Positions 9,417 through 18,610 of a stretch of 64,000 bases of DNA are shown here, in pieces. Position 1 is the first letter of the stretch, and each line of letters starts with the position of its first letter. Position numbers and translations under genes: made by a program. Below the pieces are notes generated by a model. The model searched no databases. It was not told the origin of the DNA and saw only the letters and a program-made list of their open reading frames with translations. The stretch covers positions 248,001-312,000 of the forward strand of contig JAFEAY010000003.1 of assembly GCA_018266175.1 (NCBI GenBank). The letters are read 5' to 3'. This DNA is from Candidatus Dependentiae bacterium (lineage in GTDB: Bacteria; Babelota; Babeliae; Babelales; RVW-14).

Positions 9417-10442
9417 ATGAATATTCGTTTTTTATTGCTGGCGCTTTTTGCGTCTATAATACAGCCTATCTTTGAACCTATTTTTGCTATGAAGCGCTCT
9501 CTTGAAGAAAACTCAGACATAAATTCAGGCGAACAACCAAAACGTCAACGAACTAGTTGTGATAGCACCGGAATTTTTATGCCTTACACAACCACGACAT
9601 CAAGCTCTTCTGAAAATAGCCTGCAAGAGTGTCCAGTTTGTGAAGAAGAAACTGAATTAATACAATTGCACGGCGAGCACACTCCCTCATGCCGGTCTTG
9701 TTTACAAATTCTTCTCGCTGACAAGTACATGCAACGGGGCATAACGCCATTCAATCAAACACGCTGCCCTGAATCGAGTTGTACAGAATTAATTACGCGC
9801 AATGAACTTAAAATAATTATTAACGATGAAGCTCTGCTTGCTCAATATCTTGAAATATATGACAAACAACCTGAAGTTATTGAAGCTCTTTGCGAACAAG
9901 ATACAAAAATGCTCAGAGAAATTAATGCAAAACAATGTCCTCAATGCAAAATTTTTATTCAAAAAAATGCAGGCTGCATTCACGTAGATTGTAGCTACTG
10001 TGGATTTAAATTTTGCTGGATCTGTTTGCATGACTATCAAATATCAGGTTGCAGAGCAGATCGATGTCTTAACAATTCCCAAACGAGTCTTATAACTGCA
10101 GCTCGTTCAGGGGATGAAGTATTAGTCAATGACCTTCTCCAACAAGGATTTGATCCTAATTTAGTTGATAGACACTCTATGACACCCCTTCATTATGCAG
10201 CTCAACGAGGCCACATACGGATTGTCCAATTACTTATTGCATTAAGAGATAGCGATAACAGGCAAATTGTTGATATCAATCAAGTCAACCTTAATGGCTA
10301 TACAGCTCGAGAATTAGCTTTACGGAACAATCACAGAGAAATAGCTGAATTACTGCCAACAAGTAGCTCCTTTAGATATTATTTACTTCTACATATAATA
10401 TCTGCTCTAGCTGGAGCTTCATTTACTTATTTTTTCATATAA
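9417..10442 (+). CDS. Secreted RBR-like (RING1-RING2) ubiquitin ligase with ankyrin repeats and C-terminal anchor
   Basis: 341 residues. A signal peptide (about 1-24) precedes a bipartite basic motif (KR at 26-27, PKRQR at 41-45). A RING1-like zinc region starts CPVC at Cys72/75 and runs through CRSC to CPESSC. RING2 starts at Cys174 (CPQC), then IQKNAGC with Cys187, then C192, C195, C200 and C203 (CWIC). Cys187 lies 10 residues after Cys177, the same spacing as the catalytic Cys of Parkin RING2, so HECT-like ligase activity is plausible. Between the two RINGs there is no recognisable IBR zinc module, so the protein is shorter than a classical RBR. Ankyrin repeats cover about 222-320 (TPLHYAAQRGHIRIVQLL) and the last 20 residues are hydrophobic. 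A GAGG ribosome site precedes the start. Ligase activity on host substrates is inferred. Confidence 0.85.
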   Translation: MNIRFLLLALFASIIQPIFEPIFAMKRSLEENSDINSGEQPKRQRTSCDSTGIFMPYTTTTSSSSENSLQECPVCEEETELIQLHGEHTPSCRSCLQILLADKYMQRGITPFNQTRCPESSCTELITRNELKIIINDEALLAQYLEIYDKQPEVIEALCEQDTKMLREINAKQCPQCKIFIQKNAGCIHVDCSYCGFKFCWICLHDYQISGCRADRCLNNSQTSLITAARSGDEVLVNDLLQQGFDPNLVDRHSMTPLHYAAQRGHIRIVQLLIALRDSDNRQIVDINQVNLNGYTARELALRNNHREIAELLPTSSSFRYYLLLHIISALAGASFTYFFI

Positions 10443-10569
10443 TTAAATGCCCAAAGAGGCTCCAGTAAGAACACAGCTTGCCGCTAACTGGCATATAACG
10501 GTCATGCAGACCGCATGCAAATATTACTTAATTTTCATGCACAATCAAGAATTAAATTTGACAATCTTA

Positions 10570-11334
10570 TCAATGCTCTCGATCATTCGACAACTTGCTC
10601 CTATAATAATAGTCACACTTGCCTTGAATATAAGAAAAAATATTAAAAACCTGACCAGCCTGTTCGTTGCTGTCATTATAAAGGTAAAGACCTGTGATAA
10701 ATTTATCGCCTAAAGTTATAACCCGATTGTTCTTCTGATACTCCTTAGTTGACCAAGAAGTGCACTTTTCAGAGACTTTCACAAAAGGGTTTGCCTTCTC
10801 AACCGCTCTTTTAAGCCGGCTCAAGCGAACCCAAGCAAAAGCATTTTTTTCTAAAAATACATCTTGAACATTTCTTTTCTCAAGACGACGGAATACTCTT
10901 CTGAAATGAGAAGCTTTAACATAGGGAACTTGAACAAAAAAAATAGCCGGCTTTCTATTTCGATACACGATAAACTCATCATGAAAAAGTCTTTTGAAAT
11001 AGGCTATTCCAGCAGGCTCGTTCTTTTCAGGATTAGGATCTCGTTCTTTCGGCTTTAAAAAAACACCCATGGTCTCTTCAAATCCTTCACGGGCAGCAGT
11101 ATCTTCAAGAGTTTTATCCTTACCCTTGTCATAACCGCCACCAAAATTTGACCACGTCATAGTCCAGCTATCTTGGCCTAAAAAAACATAGGCCCTTCCA
11201 TTTTTTAAGGTATACGGAATTATTCCAGAACCACCCACGCCAGCCCCATTCACATTCCCTACACAACCTGCAAACAAAAGAAACAATAAAAAAACTCTCT
11301 CTGTAGAAAAAACAACACTCACTAAATCAAGCAT
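10570..11334 (-). CDS. Nudix hydrolase-like exported or lipid-anchored protein
   Basis: 254 residues. The N-terminus has a hydrophobic stretch ending LLFAGC, a near-lipobox, so a lipoprotein is likely. The body carries a Nudix box from about residue 70: GGGYDKGKD, then LEDTAAREGFEETMG, matching G-x5-E-x7-R-E-x-x-E-E-x-G with one extra residue before the final Gly. Nudix enzymes cleave nucleoside diphosphates linked to another group, using Mg2+ held by the REXXEE glutamates. A leader peptide is unusual for this mostly cytoplasmic family. The gene faces the RBR gene tail to tail and diverges from dnaE. AAGGG precedes the start by about 8 bases. Confidence 0.75.
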   Translation of the reverse strand: MLDLVSVVFSTERVFLLFLLFAGCVGNVNGAGVGGSGIIPYTLKNGRAYVFLGQDSWTMTWSNFGGGYDKGKDKTLEDTAAREGFEETMGVFLKPKERDPNPEKNEPAGIAYFKRLFHDEFIVYRNRKPAIFFVQVPYVKASHFRRVFRRLEKRNVQDVFLEKNAFAWVRLSRLKRAVEKANPFVKVSEKCTSWSTKEYQKNNRVITLGDKFITGLYLYNDSNEQAGQVFNIFSYIQGKCDYYYRSKLSNDREH

Positions 11335-11528
11335 TTTTCTTACCCTTTTTATTTCATATGACTGATTGGATCAATAATATACTGACCTTCTGATCTGGTA
11401 AACAAAAGACTTTAATTGAGCAAAAGCTTTTTGCTTGTCTTATTTTTTCAATACCAAGAAACTCAAAAATGGAGTAGACTAGCGCACGAACCTGTTTGAC
11501 TCCTCTAACTAGACTATTTGAAAGTATC

Positions 11529-14500
11529 ATGAGTAAACACTTTACCCACCTCCATATCCACACTGAGTTTTCACTCCTTGATGGCGCAATTCGCATTCCA
11601 GACCTTGTCACACTTGCAAAAGAGCAGCAATGGAAAGCGGTTGGCATCTCTGACCACGGGAACATTTTTGGTGCGGTAAAGTTCTTTCAAACTGCTAAAA
11701 AAGAAGGCGTTAAACCCATTCTTGGTACCGAGCTCTACCTGACCTCAGACGTACGGATCAAAGATCCCAAAGAAAAGTACTATCACATTATTTTGATTGT
11801 CCAGAATAAAGCTGGATACAAAAATTTATGCCGCCTCATGGCTTTTGCCTACCAAGAGGGCTACTATTTCAAGCCACGTGTTGATTATGCCATTTTGCAA
11901 AAGTATTCAGAAGGACTCATTGTCTCGACTGCATGCGTTGGTGGACACATCCCAACCCTTCTGCGTCATGGCGAAATAGAACAAGCTCAGATGCGAACCG
12001 AGTGGTTTTTGAACACCTTTGGTCCAGACCGCTTCTTTTACGAGCTTGCACCGGCAGACTTTGATAAACAGGTGGTTACCAATAAATTATTGCTTGATTA
12101 CGGCCAGCAATGGGGCGTTAAATCAATTGCCACAAGCGACGCGCATTACCTGCATAAACAAGATCATGAAGCGCATGAAGTGCTTTTGTCGGTACAAACC
12201 AAAGATCAACTTTCCAACCCTGACCGCTTTTCGTTTGGGGACTGCCGCGTTTATGTTCGAACAGAAGAAGAGATGCGTGCCGCTTTTTCGGGGCAAGATG
12301 ACTTAATCTATAACACCGGATTTATTGCCGACCAATGCGACTTTGCCTTTGAATTTGATAAATTATTTTTCCCTCAGTTTCCAGTCCCTGAAGTTCACAC
12401 TCAAGAAACGTATTTTGAAAAATTGTGTTGGGACGGTCTTGCTCAAATCAAGCAGGATGACCTTATTCCTCGCGAGCAATACGATGCCTATGATGCACGG
12501 CTCAAGCTTGAAATTGATCTGATTATCAAAATGGGATACGTCGGTTACTTCTTGGTTGTGGGTGATTTTATTCAGTGGGCTAAACGTCAAGCTATTCCTG
12601 TTGGCCCTGGCCGAGGATCGGCAGCCGGCGCGCTGGTTGCTTGGGCATTACAAATTACCAACGTCGACCCTCTCAGGTACAATTTACTTTTTGAACGATT
12701 TTTAAACCCTGAACGTGTGTCGATGCCCGATATCGATATCGATTTTTGTATCGAACGACGTGAAGACGTCATCAACTACGTTAAAGATAAATATGGACAC
12801 GATTGCGTCTGCCAAATCATCACCTTTGGTACCATGATGGCAAAAGGTGTTATCAAAGACGTAGCACGTGTTTTAGGCTTCCCATTTCAAGACGCAAACG
12901 CGATTACCGATCTGATTCCCGAGCAGCTGAAAATTACGCTTGAAGAAAGCATTGAACAAGAACCACGATTAAAAGAACTCATCGACAGCAACCCAAAGGT
13001 TAAAAAACTTTTCGATATCTGCTTTAAGCTTGAAGGGCTGACCCGCCACGCATCAAAGCATGCTGCAGGCGTGGTTATCTCACCTGAATCATTAGCAGAA
13101 ACGTTGCCACTCTATATCCCTTCAAAAACAACCGACCTTGTTGCGCAATACGCAATGACGGAACTTGAAGCAATCGGTTTTTTGAAGATGGATTTTTTGG
13201 GGCTTAAAAACTTAACCGTTATCGACAAAGCACTTAAAGCTATTAAGAAAAATCACAACATCGACATCAACCTAGACAAGCTACCACTTGATGATGTCAA
13301 GACGCTCGCACTACTGTGCCGAGGCGAAACAAATTCGATTTTCCAATTTGAATCTGATGGGATTAAAGAGGTGTTACGCAAGCTTCAACCTGATAAGTTT
13401 GAAGATTTAATTGCGGTTAACGCACTCTACCGACCAGGACCACTTGGCGCCGGAATGGTTGATGATTACATCGAACGACGTCACGGGCGACAAAAAGTTG
13501 TCTACCTCTTCCCAGAATTAGAACCAGTTTTATCAGAAACCTATGGCGTTATTGTCTACCAAGAACAGGTGATGAAGATTGCGTCGGTTATTGCAGGCTA
13601 CTCACTGGGATCTGCAGATATTTTACGCCGTGCAATGGGTAAGAAAAAAGCTGATGTGATGGCAGAACAAAAAGCACTTTTTGTTGATGGTGCAAAAAAT
13701 TGCAACTTTGATACGCGCAAAGCGGGCGAGCTCTTTGACATTATGGCTCACTTTGCGGGATACGGCTTTAATAAATCACACTCAACAGCGTATGCGCTCA
13801 TCGCCTATCACACTGCTTATTTAAAAGCTCATTACCCGAATGAATTTATGGCTGCTTCGGTAAGTTATGAAACCAGTAACCCTGACCAACTCACTCACTA
13901 CTTACAAGAAATTACCGATATGGGGCTCACACTGACCCCTCCAAACATTAATGAGTCCGAAGTAGATTTCACCGCTCAACCCAATGGCATTCTCTTTGGT
14001 TTAAAGGGAATTAAAAACGTCGGGCTTGCAGCGCTTGAAAATATCATTCTTGAACGAAGCAAAAAACCGTTTCTTGACCTGCTTGATTTTTGCAAACGAG
14101 TAGATTTACGTACCGTTAACAAGCGCGTTATCGAAAGCTTAGTCTGCGCTGGGGCGCTTGATGTACTACCCGGAAATCGTGCTCAAAAAATGGCAGAGCA
14201 TGAAAAGATTATGAATATTGCCAACGAACACAAAGAAGCAACTAAAACTGGACAGATGGGACTTTTTGGAATGACCGCACCGACAGAACATGGATCACGA
14301 GAACCTGAAGCTTATTCATTTGCACCACTTGCTGAATGGCCTGAACGAGAAAAATTAGAAAAAGAAAAAGAGGTTGCCGGCTTTTATGTCAGCTCTCATC
14401 CACTCAAAAGTTATCCACTGGTTAAATACCTAGATGTCCAAACATTTTTGGGCTGTCTTGATTTAATCAAAGAGGTAAACTCGCTCAAAGAACCTTTTGT

Positions 14501-14978
14501 AACGTGTGTTGGATTAATGCAAAACCATAAGATCATTAATACCAAAAAAGGGGACCGAATGGCTTTTGCGCAATTCGAAGACTTGTCTGGCCACGCTGAA
14601 ATTATTATTTTCCCAACACTGTTTAAAAAAGTTGAAACACTTCTGTCCGGCTACACCGTATTTATCGTTAAAGGCTCAATTGATATTACTTCGTCGCAAA
14701 AATGTAAAATTAAGGCGAACGATTTGATCCCAGTGGACCTGATATCAAGTGACCCGACGCTTATTAAAAGTATGACGCTCGACCTTTCATCCAGCATCAA
14801 TGATGAAGCGCTGCAGCATCTAAAAGCTGCGCTTCCTGCAGGTAGAGCAGACTTGCGCATCACCTTTCAAGAGAATAATCAAAAATTAACACTTTATGCT
14901 CAACAGAAAGTTGATTGCTCTGATGAGGCACTAAACCTGATTAAAGATTATGCCTGCGGCATTAAAATTGGTATTTGA
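11529..14978 (+). CDS. dnaE: DNA polymerase III alpha subunit
   Basis: 1149 residues from ATG 11529 (MSKHFTHLHIHTEF), the normal DnaE start; an in-frame upstream ATG at 11496 would add 11 residues unlike the family. The PHP domain opens with HLHIHTEFSLLDGAI and has its later metal ligands (HGN, SDAHY). The polymerase core has GPGRGSAAG, the catalytic triad PDIDIDF (Asp401, Asp403 and nearby acidic residue Asp405), NALYRPGPL, and FNKSHSTAYA in the fingers. Tandem HhH and OB-fold regions follow toward the C-terminus. It is the replicative polymerase of the Gram-negative DnaE1 type. It stands alone in orientation between the Nudix gene and the USP-like gene. Confidence 0.97.
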   Translation: MSKHFTHLHIHTEFSLLDGAIRIPDLVTLAKEQQWKAVGISDHGNIFGAVKFFQTAKKEGVKPILGTELYLTSDVRIKDPKEKYYHIILIVQNKAGYKNLCRLMAFAYQEGYYFKPRVDYAILQKYSEGLIVSTACVGGHIPTLLRHGEIEQAQMRTEWFLNTFGPDRFFYELAPADFDKQVVTNKLLLDYGQQWGVKSIATSDAHYLHKQDHEAHEVLLSVQTKDQLSNPDRFSFGDCRVYVRTEEEMRAAFSGQDDLIYNTGFIADQCDFAFEFDKLFFPQFPVPEVHTQETYFEKLCWDGLAQIKQDDLIPREQYDAYDARLKLEIDLIIKMGYVGYFLVVGDFIQWAKRQAIPVGPGRGSAAGALVAWALQITNVDPLRYNLLFERFLNPERVSMPDIDIDFCIERREDVINYVKDKYGHDCVCQIITFGTMMAKGVIKDVARVLGFPFQDANAITDLIPEQLKITLEESIEQEPRLKELIDSNPKVKKLFDICFKLEGLTRHASKHAAGVVISPESLAETLPLYIPSKTTDLVAQYAMTELEAIGFLKMDFLGLKNLTVIDKALKAIKKNHNIDINLDKLPLDDVKTLALLCRGETNSIFQFESDGIKEVLRKLQPDKFEDLIAVNALYRPGPLGAGMVDDYIERRHGRQKVVYLFPELEPVLSETYGVIVYQEQVMKIASVIAGYSLGSADILRRAMGKKKADVMAEQKALFVDGAKNCNFDTRKAGELFDIMAHFAGYGFNKSHSTAYALIAYHTAYLKAHYPNEFMAASVSYETSNPDQLTHYLQEITDMGLTLTPPNINESEVDFTAQPNGILFGLKGIKNVGLAALENIILERSKKPFLDLLDFCKRVDLRTVNKRVIESLVCAGALDVLPGNRAQKMAEHEKIMNIANEHKEATKTGQMGLFGMTAPTEHGSREPEAYSFAPLAEWPEREKLEKEKEVAGFYVSSHPLKSYPLVKYLDVQTFLGCLDLIKEVNSLKEPFVTCVGLMQNHKIINTKKGDRMAFAQFEDLSGHAEIIIFPTLFKKVETLLSGYTVFIVKGSIDITSSQKCKIKANDLIPVDLISSDPTLIKSMTLDLSSSINDEALQHLKAALPAGRADLRITFQENNQKLTLYAQQKVDCSDEALNLIKDYACGIKIGI

Positions 14979-15080
14979 TTACAAAATTCACTCAATATTT
15001 TATTTCCTTTCATTGCACCCTTCACGTCTATTAGTCTTTTAAAGTAGTTTCTAGGCTTCGTAAAATAAAAGAAATAATTG

Positions 15081-16187
15081 ATGAGACAATTAAAAAAAAT
15101 TTTTATTCTTTCATTGTTTTTAGTCAATACTTTTTCAACCTGCTTCCCTGTTGCCCCACCACAACCCTTTAACTTCACCCAAAATAAAAATTGGTGCTGG
15201 ATGACCGCAGCGCTTCAATGTTTTTATAGAATCGAATCTTTTAGAGAAATAGTAAAAAAAATAGTAGCTCAAAACATACCTCCAAACGACCCGATGTATG
15301 AACCCTGGATTTTTTTCTCAAGACTTGATGCTGTCTTCTCCCAAGTAGAAAAAAACAGATGTGATTTAACTTCATTTTATGATTTTGTTTTTAAAAAGAA
15401 ACACCCTGAACATGAAATCATCATGCAAAAAAAATTTCTACAAAACTATCTTGATAAATGGGAAGCCAGAAAATTGGAAGATGCTCTGAAAAATAAAGTT
15501 GCGCTCGATGCTTACATGCAAAAAATAACACTTGATCTTGAGCCAGATGAGCTACTCGAAATAAATCATTATTCAAACCTTAAACAACTCATTATCAGCA
15601 GCTCATATAATGAACTTACATCAAAATATGGAGAACAAGGTGAGCCTTTTAAATTTATTGTCTTTGTCTATGCCGCATTAAGGGCTTTTCTTAATCTTCA
15701 ACCACAAGAACAATTAATTCGCTTGATATCTTCTGATTTTGAAAACTCTATGCCACAAAACTCATCAAGCATTCATGAACTGATTGCAAGAAAAACGCCT
15801 CGCACAATCATGATTGTCCATCATGATGGAATACTTAATGAAATCATGCACGTAAATAATACAACATTTGAACTTGTTGGTATCTGTATGCACCTACCTG
15901 GCCACTACATAGCGCTGGTGAAATATGAAAAGCAGTGGATTAAACTTGACTCGTGTGGAGGCCTTGCTGGAGAAAAAAAGGGAGAAAATCTCACTCAAGT
16001 TTTATCCAATTTTGGCAAACAAAACACTTTTCCAAAACAATATTTCTATCAAAAAAAGCCCGAGCAAGCACTAACAAAAAAAATCACCAAGCTTAAAAAA
16101 AAGCTTCAGGTTCTTTCAACAAAACTTAAGGATCTCTCTCAAGCCCTTACAAACCTACGAAACACGTTAAGCGCTAAGTCAACATAA
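15081..16187 (+). CDS. Secreted USP-like cysteine protease with C-terminal coiled-coil tail
   Basis: About 368 residues from ATG 15081 (a TTG one codon upstream is less likely). A signal peptide MRQLKKIFILSLFLVNTFSTCFPV is followed by NKNWCWMTAALQCFY, with Cys39 placed like the Cys box of peptidase C19. Late in the protein GHYIALVKYEKQWIKLDS gives His275 and Asp290. The 15-residue His-to-acid spacing and the G-H-Y-x-A pattern match the His box of the F-box/USP protein at 4.4-8.0 kb. The zinc finger and QQDAHEF motifs of full USPs are not evident, so this is a reduced or divergent member. The last ~35 residues (LKKKLQVLSTKLKDLSQAL...) form a leucine heptad tail shared with two other secreted proteins in this window. 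Deubiquitinase activity is an inference. Confidence 0.72.
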   Translation: MRQLKKIFILSLFLVNTFSTCFPVAPPQPFNFTQNKNWCWMTAALQCFYRIESFREIVKKIVAQNIPPNDPMYEPWIFFSRLDAVFSQVEKNRCDLTSFYDFVFKKKHPEHEIIMQKKFLQNYLDKWEARKLEDALKNKVALDAYMQKITLDLEPDELLEINHYSNLKQLIISSSYNELTSKYGEQGEPFKFIVFVYAALRAFLNLQPQEQLIRLISSDFENSMPQNSSSIHELIARKTPRTIMIVHHDGILNEIMHVNNTTFELVGICMHLPGHYIALVKYEKQWIKLDSCGGLAGEKKGENLTQVLSNFGKQNTFPKQYFYQKKPEQALTKKITKLKKKLQVLSTKLKDLSQALTNLRNTLSAKST

Positions 16188-16205
16188 TGTTGAAATGCAT
16201 TTATT

Positions 16206-16235
16206 TTGAGTCGTTTTTTATGCTTGTGCTATACT
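16206..16235 (+). promoter_or_regulatory. Extended -10 promoter
   Basis: TTGAGT at 16206-16211 is followed after 18 bases by TGC-TATACT (TATACT at 16230-16235), an extended -10 with the TGn element. It lies about 48 bases before the AAA/PD-DExK gene. The same TGTGCTATACT string recurs upstream of sbcC. Confidence 0.6.
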
Positions 16236-16282
16236 CGAAGACATGAGCCAAAGATATTTTTCTTCTTTTATGAGAAAACGCC

Positions 16283-17830
16283 ATGAAACATTTACCAATT
16301 GGTCTTCAAACATTCAGAGAGTTAATTCTCAAAAATTATGTTTATGTCGATAAAACTGACATTATTCACCAGCTCATTACCAAGGGTAAAGTCTATTTTT
16401 TGGCACGCCCGCGTCGCTTTGGCAAGTCGCTTCTTATTTCAACACTTGAATCGATTTTTCAAGGAAAGCAGGAGCTTTTTCAAGAGCTTGCGCTCTCTAA
16501 ACTTAATTATGACTGGGCCATTCGACCGGTTATTCGAATAGATTTCTCAGGAATTAATCGCGATACACCTGAAATTTTTCTCATAAGCCTGCGTAAATAT
16601 TTAATTGAAAAAGCTGAAAATTTTAATATAAAACTTGATCTTAATGATCAACCAAGTGACATGTTCAGGTCATTTGTAACAAATCTCTATAAACACAATG
16701 GTCCAGTTGTCCTGCTCGTTGATGAATACGACAAACCTATTCTTGACCACCTCAAAAACCCTAAATTTGCAGAAGAGATGCGCCTTCACCTTCGAAGTTT
16801 TTATGATGTCTTTAAATATTTAGATGAATATTTACACTTTGTTTTTATTACTGGCGTGAGTAAGTTTACCCAAACAAGTATTTTTTCCGGGCTTAACAAC
16901 CTGAAGGACCTCAGTGTAACCGAACAAGCTGCAACGCTGTGTGGCTACACAAAGGCTGAAATTGAAACCAATTTTCAACCTCACTTAGCAGCATTCGCGA
17001 CCAAGCTTGGTAAAACAATTCCTGAAATCATTGAAATCTTAGAAAAATGGTATGACGGCTACAGCTTTGAGTGGGGTTGTGAAAAAATATTTAACCCATT
17101 TTCAGTACTCAATGCTCTGCAAGATAAAAAACTTGCTAACTATTGGGTAACTACAGGAACTCCAAATTTTTTAGCAACCATGTTTAAAAATCAAAATCCG
17201 GTACCACAAATTGATGTAACCTTACGCATCAAAAGCGACGATCTTGTGATTGTTAATTTGGATAAGCTCCCCTTTATTCCTGTACTTGTTCAAACAGGGT
17301 ACCTTACCATTACTGGAGAAAATCGAACAGGCTATAGCCTTGATTTTCCAAATTATGAAGTAGCAAGCAGCTACGCACTCTGGAGTCTTGCAGGAACTTT
17401 CAATCAAGAATCAATGAATATTCGTTCACTTGGAGGTGTTTTACTGACACTTCTTGAGCAAAAAGACTTTGACAGCTTTTTTCAACATCTCATCCCTATG
17501 TTTGCTTCGATCCCCTACGATATTCACGTTGAAGATAAAGAAAAATATTATCAAAGTATTATCTACCTCCTGTCTCTATTGGTTGGCATCGATATGGGCG
17601 TTGAACTGAGCACCAATATTGGTCGTATTGATGCGGTCATAAAAACCGATGATTCAATTGTTATCTTTGAATACAAACTTCGTGGTACCGCACAAGAGGC
17701 ACTTGACCAAATTAAAGACAAAAAATATTACGAACGCTTTTTGAACAGCGGCAAAAAGATTATTCTTGTTGGAGTTGAGTTTAGTATGCAAGAACGAAAT
17801 ATCGTTAAGTGGCTTGTTAATAAACCATAA
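16283..17830 (+). CDS. AAA-ATPase-like / PD-(D/E)xK nuclease superfamily protein
   Basis: 515 residues with the standard architecture of the AAA-ATPase_like plus PDDEXK_9 (former DUF1703) family. The N-terminus is LPIGLQTFRELI...YVDKTDIIHQL. The Walker A is RPRRFGKSLLIS (about residue 45) and the Walker B is VVLLVDEYDKPI (about 150). A family motif GVSKFTQTSIFSGLNNL follows. The C-terminal nuclease-like domain reads GRIDAVIKTDDSIVIFEYKL with Asp, Glu and Lys in place. The biochemical role is unknown in this family; copies are often numerous and mobile in host-associated bacteria. No partner gene or flanking repeats show it as a recent insertion. Confidence 0.9.
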   Translation: MKHLPIGLQTFRELILKNYVYVDKTDIIHQLITKGKVYFLARPRRFGKSLLISTLESIFQGKQELFQELALSKLNYDWAIRPVIRIDFSGINRDTPEIFLISLRKYLIEKAENFNIKLDLNDQPSDMFRSFVTNLYKHNGPVVLLVDEYDKPILDHLKNPKFAEEMRLHLRSFYDVFKYLDEYLHFVFITGVSKFTQTSIFSGLNNLKDLSVTEQAATLCGYTKAEIETNFQPHLAAFATKLGKTIPEIIEILEKWYDGYSFEWGCEKIFNPFSVLNALQDKKLANYWVTTGTPNFLATMFKNQNPVPQIDVTLRIKSDDLVIVNLDKLPFIPVLVQTGYLTITGENRTGYSLDFPNYEVASSYALWSLAGTFNQESMNIRSLGGVLLTLLEQKDFDSFFQHLIPMFASIPYDIHVEDKEKYYQSIIYLLSLLVGIDMGVELSTNIGRIDAVIKTDDSIVIFEYKLRGTAQEALDQIKDKKYYERFLNSGKKIILVGVEFSMQERNIVKWLVNKP

Positions 17831-17840
17831 GCTTTATGTT

Positions 17841-18398
17841 TCAGTCTAATATTAGACGCAACTGGTCAACACACTCATTGCCAAGTCTTGGCAAAACCAC
17901 TTCAAGTTGCTGCGCAAGCCAATTACGCGTATGCACCTCTTCGTGTGCAGCAACATCTTCAACAATATTTTTAATTGCGCTAATAAATTGGTGCCCTTGT
18001 GCAACTTTTTTCTCTACCAAAAGAACGAAATCATTGATGCGCACAGAAAATCGCTCTGGCCATTCCAATAAAGTATAATATCGTATTAAATGCGAAAGAA
18101 CTTCAACATCATGAGGATTCATGGTGTACAGATGTTCACAAATGCCTGCAGCATCAACCCACTGTTTTTCTTTGTGATACAAAAAAGCAGCTTGGCGGTA
18201 TTTTTCAAGCGCAGCTTTATCGTCTAGAGACCACAAAATGTCTCCCTCTAGTTGCAATGCATAGGCCTTGCGTTCAAACGAATGCGCAAGTAATCGATAT
18301 ACATTTAAAGCTTTTTCTCGCTCTCGCCGTGTAATGAGTTCAGCCAACTTGAACCATGCAATACTTGCATTCCCTTGGTTAGATCCCTGCTTCATCAT
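17841..18398 (-). CDS. TPR-like helical repeat protein
   Basis: About 185 residues, cytoplasmic, with no signal peptide. The sequence ALEKYRQAAFLYHKEKQWVDAAGICEHLYTMNPHDVEVLSHLIRYY fits tetratricopeptide-type helical pairs, which mediate protein contacts. The start is ambiguous among GTG/ATG/ATG codons at 18401-18393; AAAAGGG lies just upstream. It converges on the AAA gene with 10 bases between stops and diverges from the carboxyltransferase gene. No specific function can be assigned. Confidence 0.65.
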   Translation of the reverse strand: MMKQGSNQGNASIAWFKLAELITRREREKALNVYRLLAHSFERKAYALQLEGDILWSLDDKAALEKYRQAAFLYHKEKQWVDAAGICEHLYTMNPHDVEVLSHLIRYYTLLEWPERFSVRINDFVLLVEKKVAQGHQFISAIKNIVEDVAAHEEVHTRNWLAQQLEVVLPRLGNECVDQLRLILD

Positions 18399-18487
18399 CA
18401 CCCTTTTCTGTTGAGATGAATCAATCCCTTCTGCCTTTTTTTACTCCAGCAGATTTGCTCCTCGCTCTGCTGACTCTATTCAGCGCA

Positions 18488-18516
18488 TTGAAATGGCCTT
18501 TCCCTCATGTTATACT
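18488..18516 (+). promoter_or_regulatory. Sigma-70-type promoter
   Basis: TTGAAA at 18488-18493, a 17-base spacer, then TATACT at 18511-18516. It lies about 95 bases before the carboxyltransferase start in the divergent region. Confidence 0.6.
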
Positions 18517-18610
18517 CCTGGAAAAATATGTAAACAATCGCTCTGCCATCTTTTTGAACTGAACGATTTTTTATAACTTAAACAAGAGCCCAACTGCGAG
18601 CATTAAAAAA

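Noticed and set aside
10447-10713. 88-codon frame after the RBR gene
   Set aside because: It overlaps the 3' end of the Nudix gene on the other strand and has no ribosome site or recognisable features.
11496-11528. Upstream ATG as dnaE start
   Set aside because: The 11 added residues do not match the DnaE N-terminus, which normally begins just before the HLHIHTEFS motif.
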